DNA of 48,219 nucleotides from Caecitellus pseudoparvulus (Eukaryota > Bigyra: Bicosoecida), in contig CBFFRQ010000114.1 in NCBI GenBank assembly GCA_965644315.1, positions 1 through 48,219 of the forward strand, read 5' to 3'. The notes under the pieces were generated by a model. It searched no databases and was not told the DNA's origin. It saw only the letters and a list, made by a program, of their open reading frames with translations. This document shows, one piece after another, positions 41,196-48,219 of the stretch (position 1 is its first letter; each line of letters begins with the position of its first letter). Both the position numbers and the translations under genes were made by a program.

Positions 41196-41319
41196 TCTGC
41201 TGCAGCACACTTGGAAACGAAGAGAGCGCCCAGTACTTGGCTGACTTGGACTGCCATGACGATGATGAGAGCGAAGCAGTTGTTTTCAGGTGCAGGCGCC
41301 CGTGAGGGGAGCACACTGA
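41196..41319 (-). pseudogene. N-terminal part of the LINE element 1 ORF, separated by the transposon
   Basis: Minus-strand coding in the frame that continues after the transposon. It reads CSPHGRLHLKTTASLSSSSW and on to SFPSVLQQI at the insertion site. The frame stays open into the 3' end of element 2 (up to 41451), but that part is only chance translation. There is no ATG within the element 1 part, consistent with 5' truncation. Confidence 0.75.
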
Positions 41320-42175
41320 GGTTAGACAGTCAATGCATTGCAATTCGCTTCCACGCTTGCCACAGGCGCGGTGCAGCTGGGGCATCACACGTGGTGTCCT
41401 GCTCACCGTCGCACACGAGTGCGCTCCGGTGTACACCACAGCGGCTACCATGTTAATGGATCTGCAGCCAGCACAGACGTGAGTCCGTTGTATAAGCCGC
41501 CGCTTCGCTAGGGCGTTTCAACGCCCGCCCCTTCGAAAGAAGGTCCACATGCCCGCGAGGGGGCCAGAGCTCGGTCTCTTGGGGGGGTGCGCAGTCAGCG
41601 CCACCCACTCAGACATTCCATCAGCTTACAATTCAACTTCCCCCATTATCCCGGGCCGGTTTCCGACTCGGGCCCGGGACTTCGTCCCACTGTGGGCCCT
41701 ACATGGGCCTCAGTGCCCGGGACAAGTGGGGGCGTTTCGCAGTGGGGCAGTGCACCTGGCAGCATCACACACTGCCTGCCCCGCCGAACACCTGAGGAAC
41801 GCCTTGTTCTTGGTACGTTCCGCGCCCTTTCCGATCCTTTCTGCGCAGGTAAACCCTTGGAGTGCTTGTGGACGGCTTGGATCCTGGTGAGTCCTCTCTG
41901 GCGGCGGCGCGCCTGACGCCCGTGCGTCAAGCACGCCAAGTTCCGCACGCGCCGCTGCAGGGAGACAGCTAGGACTTGTATGGGATCAAGAACCTCCAGG
42001 TAAGCACTGTGACAGCATTTCTTGACCTATTCCTCTCCGCTTCGCAGAGAGAGGTCAACATGAAGGGGGCCGCTTGGGCCCACGTTGCCAAGCCTTCTGG
42101 TTCCATCGTGGTTCTCACCACGCCTTGCAGAATTTCTTTCACAGATCCACGGACGTTCTTCGGAGAGTGCAAGGA
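41320..42175 (-). other. 3' untranslated region of LINE element 2
   Basis: Follows the TAG at 42178-42176. It shares with element 1 the hairpins CGTGGT/ACCACG (42107-42122) and GGGCGTT/AACGCCC (41511-41526), the CCACAGCGGCT block and the terminal palindrome. On the plus strand it carries GT...AG pairs at 41887-41960 and 42000-42047, matching those in element 1 in order and spacing. Confidence 0.7.
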
Positions 42176-45100
42176 CTACTCCGAGTCGGATCCCGAACTG
42201 GAAGGACTATCAGGCCTGGAGACACCTACATCGAACAGAGTGGACTGGGTGCTGAAGGAGCGTGGTGCACGCCGTTCAGAGCGCACTGGGTAGTAAGTGC
42301 GCTCGAAGCGCCTCGCCCGCACCCTCGCCGTGTGCTTTCTCACTGCACTCGGCAAGGGTGTGGAGGATCCTGGTAGCGCACTCCCGCGACCATGCGCCGC
42401 CCACCACAGATATCGCGCATGCTTCTGCACAGGTAGGAAGTCCTCAGAGGTAAGTTTCAGCATGCGCTTCACACACTCGTCCCATGCAGATGAGGAATAC
42501 TCAGCCGCCTTCACAAGCATCGTCTTCCAATAGAGTGGAGGAAGGAGAGGACCCTCGGAGTTTCGAAGAGTCAGGTGGGGATTCGACAGCACAGATGCCT
42601 GCTCCCTGGACACATGTTGGAGCTCTGCAGCAGTGCCCCATCGGAATGGCCACTGACCAAGGAGGAGAAAGCGAAGCATGGTCTTGCGCTCTGGTGTGCG
42701 AAGGTACAGACCAGCCTCCCAGCGGCGCAGGGATGCTACCAAGAGTGAAGGGACCCCAACGCGGTGGGGTTGTGGGTTGCTCGACCCTTCCTCTGCAGAA
42801 CGAAGTGTCAGCTGGAGGACGCTTGTCAGGGTTGCTGCTCTGGACTCTGCCAGAGGGGGGTGGGGGCAAGCAAGCAGGATATGCTCATGGAGGCTGGACC
42901 ACATGCGGCTGTGGCACAGCGGGCATTCCCGAAAGAGAGTAGGGAGATCTTCGCCGTGCAGCACTTGTAAGGTCTGCCACAAGTGTACTTTCACGCGTTT
43001 CTGCTGATCTCCTTCACAGATCCAGAGGAGCGGGCTCACTGATGAGGGAATGGGGTGAAGCCAAGCAAACAGTCTTGCACCAGGACCAATGTGGTAAGGC
43101 TTCGGACGTCGTGCGCGCGGAATTTCACTTGCGCAGGAGTAAAGAACCTCGGGGCAGGACACTGTTGTGGCGATGTGCAGGTACGACTCGACAATGTGTT
43201 GTCGTGTGACCCATGGAGTTGAGGCCTCAAACACAGGTGGCCATCGCAGTGAACTTGGCTCTGCTGCAGCAAGGCCGAGAAGCTCAATCTTTGGAGGAGA
43301 TGGGTCCATGCCTTGACAGACATCAACTCCGTCGGTTTGGCCAGCATCTTCTGCATCAGGTTGGGTGCAGTGGTGGGTCATGTCTGCCGTGGCTGGAAGC
43401 GCACCATACAGCCACAGGTCCAGTAGACCATGCAGGGCCCAGGATTCTGGGACGCCGTTTGGGGCTGGCTTGTCAAGTCGAATATTTGTCTTCACAAGAA
43501 ACTGCATGTCTATGGCAGGTGGGAGACACTCGATGGCGTGTGGAAGGGAGTAAAGCAGAGCGAGAGTGGCTGGGGTACTGCGCTTGATCCCTTTCAGGAG
43601 CTTCTTGAAGATATTGACTCTGTGTTTGGTAGCTCGGATGTGTGCTGGTAGCACCCCGCATACGGCAAGCTTGGAGTAGTTGTGCATGCGCAGGAGTGAG
43701 CTCTGCATGCCAAGTTGGGACTTGCTCAGCGCCTTTGCCAGGCCCCTGTCAACGTCCCGGAGTGGGAGTACAGAGTTCCGAACTTGCGTTGCAAGAACAT
43801 AATCTGCTGCACTTGTGATTGAGGCGACGCTCATGCGGTGTTTCAAGGCAACATCCAGCCACACACCACTAAGCAAGGCGCCGCAGGAGAAGCCTGCCTG
43901 GCAGCAAGAGATGCTGGCCTGTCTGATCGCGAGAACTCTGGTGCGGTTGGTGTTGTCTGATAGGGGCGCCCCAAGGTAAGTGTAGCTGCTTGTCCGCTGG
44001 ATAGGGACACCTTTGACCTGCAGCTTTGCGCCTGACTTCAGCCATTTTGACCTCCACAACCCTTTTCGTCGTTCCGTTGCACATACTCCACGATGTGTCG
44101 AGGCACTTGTGACAATCATCACCCCTGATTTCGCTGGGTTGATGGAGAGTCCCACCCGCTCACCAAGAGCTTTCACTTCTTGAAACATTCGAAGCATCGC
44201 AGCAGGGGAGGTGGCGACACATGCCAGATCGTCAGCGTACAGGGTGTGCGTGATGTGGCCGTGGGGCGTTTCGATCCCTGCCCCAGCAATGCCCTGCTGA
44301 GGGAGCTCATGAAGTCGCTGGGATAGGACGTCAATGGCAATCTTAAACAAGAGAGGTGAGAGTGCACCGCCCTGGGGGACGCCATTTGTGACCGGAATGG
44401 GTTCACAGAGTCCGTGTGCCGTTTGAATGGCAACACTAGCGCGCTTCATGTAGTCCTTGACACATGATAGCAGTGGCTGTGGAAGATTTGCTGCGGTGAG
44501 TATCTCAAGTATGGCTGAGTGGTTGACGGTGTCAAAAGCCCCCTTAAAATCGACGAAGAGTATCATGACGGCCCGGTCAGCTGAGACTCTCACATACTCG
44601 TTAGTCGCTTCCTGGAGGGCAAGAATTTGTTCGTGCGTGTTACGGGTGCGTGTGAAACCCGCCTGCTCTTTGGATATCCACGTCTTCATCCAGTTCTCAA
44701 CGCAGGTTGCAACCAAGGAGAAGAAGAGTTTTGCAGGTGGAGGTCGACAGACAATGAGTCTATATGTGCAGACTTGACCCGGCTGGCTGGTCTTCTTTGG
44801 TATGAGTGTGCCGATCCCTTTATGATAAGAGACTGGTGGCAGGCCTTTCTGCAGTGCCTCGAGCAGGACTCTTGCATACTTCCGCTTCACAGGTAGCGGT
44901 GAGTACTTCAGGTGCTCAGACTGGTATGTTCCAGATCCTGGGCTTCGGTGAAGATTGAGCTTGTCTATGTGTGAGACAACACCGTCTTCCATCGGGAGCC
45001 ATGTGTCTGGAGGCTTGAAGTGAGGGGAGTTCCCAGGAAGGAACCTGGACAGACCAAATTGTAGCGGAACCACCCGATTCTCCTTGGGGCCGATGATTCG

Positions 45101-48091
45101 TGTCATCTGTTCGTGGACAGCGCTCTTGACGAGGTGCGGAGAGGTAACGAGGTCGCCTTCTGTGCTATACACTGATTGTAGTGGGACCGCTCTGCCGTGT
45201 CGACGGCGCCCGGATAGTTGGCGTATGTGCGTGTGTGCAGCAAATGGGTCAATGTGGATCAGTTCACGGAGTCTCTGTTTGACTTGATGGAGTGCAGTTC
45301 GGTGTTTCTTCGCAGCAAGTCTTGAGCATCTTCTCATCGCCTGTTTTCGTTGTCGTTGCGTTCCATCAATGTCTTCCTGTAGCATCTGTTGGTGCTCCCA
45401 CACACGTCTTGCTTTGGTGCGTTGCTCCTCTTCTGATGAGTTCATCAGAAGGGTGTGGCGTCGCTGGGTGCGAGCCAGCACTTTTCGCATTCGTGCCACT
45501 CTGGCTGTCAGCTTCTTCTTCAAGGCACTGAACTTTCGAACATCTGTGAGAACTTGGAGCTGTTCTTTGGTTGATGCCTTGCAGCATGAGTGTGCTTCAT
45601 GAGCAGTGTGTCCAATGATTGCATCCAGTTCAGAGAGGTGTGCCGAAGGGTTTGTTGGGGGTGTAGCTGAGGCAATGTGAATGGCCCGATTTACAGCAGT
45701 CTTGAAGTATAGCTGTGCTTTGACTCCTGCTTGCGATGAGGAAGGCCACCAAGGTGGGGCAGAGGCTTGGCCTCGGGGCAGGCGCTGTTGCTTCAGTGGG
45801 CCGTGTAACCTCACAACCACAGAAGCCGAGAGAAGGTGGTGGTCACTGAAGGCCAACTTGGATGGATCCCGTTTTCCAGCTCGCGAGAACGTGGTGGTTA
45901 CTTTCAGCGAGTGTTTGATGTGGGCAGCAAGCCTGGGGCACACGAGAATATGGTCAAGAGCCCGCTTGAAGGATGCTTGTGTTGAGTGTCCGCTCTTGCC
46001 CGCCGGTCGTAGTTCTCCTTCCCTACACAGGGTGTCAAACACCTCAACGTCTACAGTTGGGTCGGGTACTCCTGTCTTGTTCTCCCAGGCGTCAGAACTC
46101 CAGCATGTCATACCAGAGTCTCCTGGGTGGCAGTTCAAGTCTCCCATGAGCACTATCATGTGAGTGTGGCGCAGGGACTGCACCGCATCGGAGAGCTGTT
46201 CCCATACTTCCTGTCGATGGGGAAGTTTGGTGTCGGGATCCGCGAGCGCCTTCTTACGCTGAGCAGTATGCCAGTTCGGAACGTATGCACCAATGACAGC
46301 GAGAGGGAGTGGTGTACACGGAATGGAGCACGCCACCAAGCAACGTCCATCAATGCTAAGTCCTGTCAGGGGGGACGCATTAAGCCGACGGTCAAGTAGC
46401 ATGGCGACCTCACTCCTTCCGTGGGGCCGTTGAGGTGGGCTTGGACGAAAGCATTGAAGCCCAAGCACTTCCGTGTCCAGATCTCCACGGCCACCAGGCT
46501 CAGTAAGACACATGACCAAGCGGGCCGATCGGTTGATCACTGATCGCGCACACATGATCAGTTCATGCAGGTGGTTGCCACCTGAGCTTGCCACATTCCA
46601 CGAGACAAGTCCCACGTGCGTGGTGGATGTCCGCCCGATGGGTGTATGGGGACTTTGTGCCCAGGTTTGGCCGTGCGCTGGGATCGAAACAGGAAGAAGT
46701 TTACGAAGCGGATCATTTGTCCTGACATGCTCAGCAGTGGCTGTTTGCCTCCTGGTTGTCCTTCCACATGGCAAGACAACTCGGGTCGCTTTGCTGGCGA
46801 TGTATGTCTTCATGTGGACTGTCCCGTCTTCATCTACGAAGGGGATCGGTGGGTATCGTTCCTTCAGGTTGGCGATTGCTTGCTTCATCCGATCTCGCAG
46901 AGGAGCAGGAGAGCCGGTGGGCTTTGACACTGAGACCCTGTACAGAGTTGTAATTCCTTCTGAGTACAGGCGCTCAAAGCAGTTTGTGATGGGGACGGCA
47001 GTGCTTTGTGTTGGCTCATCCGGATTCCACATCACAAGTAGGTCTCGCTCTGTGTCTACCAAGACAAGCATGAGGTGAGCTGTATCAGATCCTTCCGGTG
47101 CGGAGAGTGCAAACGAGAAGTGCACATCCTCAAAGAACTTCGCATGGTTGCTTTCCTTTCGCACAGAGTTGATGTTGACTTCTCCTTTGAGCGATGGTGA
47201 CTCGCCATGTAGTTGCTTGTAGCCTCGGTTGAGTTCTTCTAGGAGAATGTGAAGACCAGGAAGAAGGACGGGGGGTGTTGATGATCGCAGTGATGAGTCG
47301 GGTGGAGAGAAGCGTTCAAGCAGTCGAGCAAAGAGAGCAAGGTTGTCTTCTTTCTGTAGAGCAGGGGGGGATCCAGCTGGGTTGATTGCCTGGACGTCAG
47401 AGTCGGATGAGTCATGTGTGTCCTCCAGCTTCTTGCTCTTCAGTGACAGGTATGCACGCCTTGCGCCCTGAATCGCGGCTGCATGGTGCAGCATGACAAG
47501 GTCTTCTGCTTGCAGGAACTGTTCACCGGCAGCTGATTCGATGCACGCTTGCACACAGTGCAGTCCGTCTTTGTTCCCAAAGACATGGCTTCCTGACAGA
47601 AGTGGGGCGACGAGGTTTCCTTCTTGAAGGGGATGCTTCGGAAGAACGCCTGGCTGTCGGGAGCAGTCCTGGAGCTTCAGTATATGTGTCCGACAGCGAT
47701 GGCCCGGAGTCTCTGTTGCACAGGATGCAGCAGCTCCAGACTGCTCTTGCTTGGCATGCATCTCCTCCACAGGTGGTGACATGGCCTCAGAGCATTGCGG
47801 GCTCGAAGGAGCAGGTGGTGGCGATGAGCTATGGGGGAACAGCTTGTCCCATCGTGTGCCTGCTCCGGAGCGTACACGTGAGGAGGGAAGTGTCTCATGG
47901 AGAGGCTCAGGTTTGGGAGAGGTAGTTGGCGCTCGTTTTGCAGTGACGAAGACTCCTTTGCCACTGGTGCTCCTGTCCTCAGGTGGGGTTTTGAAGAGGT
48001 CAGCAAACGTGCGCCGTGGTGCTTGAAGACTTGACGGAGATGCTTGCTGCCTCTTGCCACGTCTTGTTTTCTTTCGATGGCCGTCTTGCAT
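42176..48091 (-). CDS. LINE element 2 polyprotein: protease-like, APE endonuclease, reverse transcriptase, zinc knuckle
   Basis: 1,971 residues from the ATG at 48091, which is probably an internal Met used by default, since the element is truncated 21 bases upstream. Candidate protease residues: Cys179 (LHCVQAC), His339 (TAHLMLVLVD), Asn356 (MWNPDEP). APE endonuclease: Asn499 (SWNVA), Glu531 (TEPGG), Asp651/Asn653 (GDLNCHPGD), Asp750-His751 (SDHH), all intact. Reverse transcriptase: Asp1181 (FVDFKGAFD), GVPQGGALSPLLF, YADD 1285-1288. A CCHC knuckle begins at Cys1723/Cys1726 (CPLC...HEHILLAC). I see no RNase H domain. Uninterrupted, with a complete catalytic set, so enzymatically plausible despite the truncated N-terminus. 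The family is a LINE with one long ORF; the exact clade would need a reverse transcriptase tree. Confidence 0.9.
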   Translation of the reverse strand: MQDGHRKKTRRGKRQQASPSSLQAPRRTFADLFKTPPEDRSTSGKGVFVTAKRAPTTSPKPEPLHETLPSSRVRSGAGTRWDKLFPHSSSPPPAPSSPQCSEAMSPPVEEMHAKQEQSGAAASCATETPGHRCRTHILKLQDCSRQPGVLPKHPLQEGNLVAPLLSGSHVFGNKDGLHCVQACIESAAGEQFLQAEDLVMLHHAAAIQGARRAYLSLKSKKLEDTHDSSDSDVQAINPAGSPPALQKEDNLALFARLLERFSPPDSSLRSSTPPVLLPGLHILLEELNRGYKQLHGESPSLKGEVNINSVRKESNHAKFFEDVHFSFALSAPEGSDTAHLMLVLVDTERDLLVMWNPDEPTQSTAVPITNCFERLYSEGITTLYRVSVSKPTGSPAPLRDRMKQAIANLKERYPPIPFVDEDGTVHMKTYIASKATRVVLPCGRTTRRQTATAEHVRTNDPLRKLLPVSIPAHGQTWAQSPHTPIGRTSTTHVGLVSWNVASSGGNHLHELIMCARSVINRSARLVMCLTEPGGRGDLDTEVLGLQCFRPSPPQRPHGRSEVAMLLDRRLNASPLTGLSIDGRCLVACSIPCTPLPLAVIGAYVPNWHTAQRKKALADPDTKLPHRQEVWEQLSDAVQSLRHTHMIVLMGDLNCHPGDSGMTCWSSDAWENKTGVPDPTVDVEVFDTLCREGELRPAGKSGHSTQASFKRALDHILVCPRLAAHIKHSLKVTTTFSRAGKRDPSKLAFSDHHLLSASVVVRLHGPLKQQRLPRGQASAPPWWPSSSQAGVKAQLYFKTAVNRAIHIASATPPTNPSAHLSELDAIIGHTAHEAHSCCKASTKEQLQVLTDVRKFSALKKKLTARVARMRKVLARTQRRHTLLMNSSEEEQRTKARRVWEHQQMLQEDIDGTQRQRKQAMRRCSRLAAKKHRTALHQVKQRLRELIHIDPFAAHTHIRQLSGRRRHGRAVPLQSVYSTEGDLVTSPHLVKSAVHEQMTRIIGPKENRVVPLQFGLSRFLPGNSPHFKPPDTWLPMEDGVVSHIDKLNLHRSPGSGTYQSEHLKYSPLPVKRKYARVLLEALQKGLPPVSYHKGIGTLIPKKTSQPGQVCTYRLIVCRPPPAKLFFSLVATCVENWMKTWISKEQAGFTRTRNTHEQILALQEATNEYVRVSADRAVMILFVDFKGAFDTVNHSAILEILTAANLPQPLLSCVKDYMKRASVAIQTAHGLCEPIPVTNGVPQGGALSPLLFKIAIDVLSQRLHELPQQGIAGAGIETPHGHITHTLYADDLACVATSPAAMLRMFQEVKALGERVGLSINPAKSGVMIVTSASTHRGVCATERRKGLWRSKWLKSGAKLQVKGVPIQRTSSYTYLGAPLSDNTNRTRVLAIRQASISCCQAGFSCGALLSGVWLDVALKHRMSVASITSAADYVLATQVRNSVLPLRDVDRGLAKALSKSQLGMQSSLLRMHNYSKLAVCGVLPAHIRATKHRVNIFKKLLKGIKRSTPATLALLYSLPHAIECLPPAIDMQFLVKTNIRLDKPAPNGVPESWALHGLLDLWLYGALPATADMTHHCTQPDAEDAGQTDGVDVCQGMDPSPPKIELLGLAAAEPSSLRWPPVFEASTPWVTRQHIVESYLHIATTVSCPEVLYSCASEIPRARRPKPYHIGPGARLFAWLHPIPSSVSPLLWICEGDQQKRVKVHLWQTLQVLHGEDLPTLFRECPLCHSRMWSSLHEHILLACPHPPLAESRAATLTSVLQLTLRSAEEGSSNPQPHRVGVPSLLVASLRRWEAGLYLRTPERKTMLRFLLLGQWPFRWGTAAELQHVSREQASVLSNPHLTLRNSEGPLLPPLYWKTMLVKAAEYSSSAWDECVKRMLKLTSEDFLPVQKHARYLWWAAHGRGSALPGSSTPLPSAVRKHTARVRARRFERTYYPVRSERRAPRSFSTQSTLFDVGVSRPDSPSSSGSDSE

Positions 48092-48111
48092 GATTGGTTT
48101 GTCTTTCCCAA

Positions 48112-48208
48112 GGGTTAGCTACTCAATGCATTGCAGATTGCCTCCATGCAGGCTACATCATGGTACAGCTTGGGCTTGGACATGTGGTGCCACCTGCGCC
48201 ACTCCTTT
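48112..48208 (-). mobile_element. 3'-end stub of a third LINE copy
   Basis: GGGTTA at 48112, six bases, then CAATGCATTG (48124-48133), followed by sequence matching the last ~90 bp of elements 1 and 2 (for example GCTTGGGCTTGGACATGTGGTG against GCTTGGGCGTCACATGCGGCG). The copy is truncated to roughly 92 bp and is followed by telomere repeat. Confidence 0.8.
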
Positions 48209-48219
48209 GGTTAGGGTTA
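48209..48219 (+). repeat. Telomere-type repeat GGTTAGGGTTA at the right edge
   Basis: The window ends in this G-strand TTAGGG sequence, reading outward. It is either the start of the true telomere or the tail of another LINE copy. Confidence 0.75.

Larger units (their letters stand above)
31920..41319 (-). mobile_element. LINE element 1 (APE-type non-LTR retrotransposon), interrupted by a DNA transposon
   Basis: Runs with sense on the minus strand from about 41319 (5') to 31920 (3'). Without the 1.93-kb insertion it is about 7.5 kb. Its 3' end has the palindrome CAATGCATTG (31940-31949), six bases, then TAACC and a longer telomere-like tail than the other copies. Its 5' end abuts the 3' end of element 2 with no spacer and no clear start codon, so it is probably 5'-truncated. 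The protein is clearly related to, but well diverged from, that of element 2, so they are separate subfamilies. Confidence 0.88.
41320..48111 (-). mobile_element. LINE element 2 (APE-type non-LTR retrotransposon), 5'-truncated
   Basis: About 6.8 kb with sense on the minus strand. The 3' end has CAATGCATTG at 41331-41340, six bases, then TAACC joined directly to the 5' end of element 1. The 5' end (about 48111) joins directly to the TAACCC tail of a third copy. Relative to element 1 it lacks the first 230 or so codons, so it starts in the middle of the basic region. 5' truncation and a fixed 3' end are hallmarks of target-primed reverse transcription. Confidence 0.88.

Noticed and set aside
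1-48219. Prokaryotic origin, CRISPR arrays, operons, tRNA or rRNA genes
   Set aside because: No Shine-Dalgarno sites, no regularly spaced short repeats, and no tRNA- or rRNA-like sequence seen; the gene content and telomere repeats are eukaryotic.
31920-48219. Retrovirus or LTR retrotransposon
   Set aside because: No LTRs, integrase, protease-RT-RNaseH order or gag; APE endonuclease, 5' truncation and a fixed 3' end are LINE features.

Overview
The window looks like the subtelomeric end of a chromosome from a GC-rich unicellular eukaryote. Reasons: long, mostly intron-poor reading frames for repeat proteins and large surface proteins with Ser/Thr/Pro stalks and many membrane spans; non-LTR (LINE) retrotransposons; a eukaryotic cut-and-paste transposon; and TTAGGG-type telomere repeats. 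I see no ribosome binding sites, operons, tRNA, rRNA or CRISPR. The lineage cannot be named from sequence alone.

Layout: (1) 1-5211 (+): a Sel1-repeat protein of nearly identical ~200-residue blocks joined by Pro-Ala linkers, cut by the left edge. (2) 5481-6545 (-) and 27009-28507 (+): two related ankyrin-like genes with an unusual 38-residue period; the second has a one-base frameshift. (3) 7587-12496 (+): a large secreted-type protein of repeated Fn3-like modules, with one frameshift. (4) 14343-19622 (+): an LRR / PAN-like / stalk / multi-span membrane protein. (5) 21297-26498 (+): a stalk / BACON-like / Cys-rich / multi-span protein interrupted by two in-frame stops. (6) 29353-31539 (+): a seven-repeat RCC1 propeller displayed on a stalk with one membrane span. 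Many of these genes are broken or nearly broken, as expected of fast-evolving subtelomeric families, although homopolymer assembly errors could look the same.

At about 31540-31919 base composition drops to AT-rich and holds a near-perfect 52-bp-armed palindrome (MITE-like). A TTAGGGTTAGGTTA tract at 31920 marks what looks like an old chromosome end. From there to the right edge lie head-to-tail LINEs, all with sense on the minus strand: element 1 (31920-41319, interrupted by a 1.93-kb DNA transposon at 39261-41193), element 2 (41320-48111, 5'-truncated) and a ~92-bp 3' stub of a third, followed by GGTTAGGGTTA at the last base. Every junction carries a telomere-like TAACC tail at the LINE 3' end. 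The orientation is what is expected if a chromosome-end TTAGGG 3'-OH primed reverse transcription of the LINE RNA.

The most interesting system is therefore a telomere-attached LINE family. Its single long ORF appears to carry a Josephin/papain-like cysteine protease domain ahead of an APE-type endonuclease, a reverse transcriptase and a C-terminal zinc knuckle. The element 3' region has conserved hairpins and, on the opposite strand, conserved intron-like signals.
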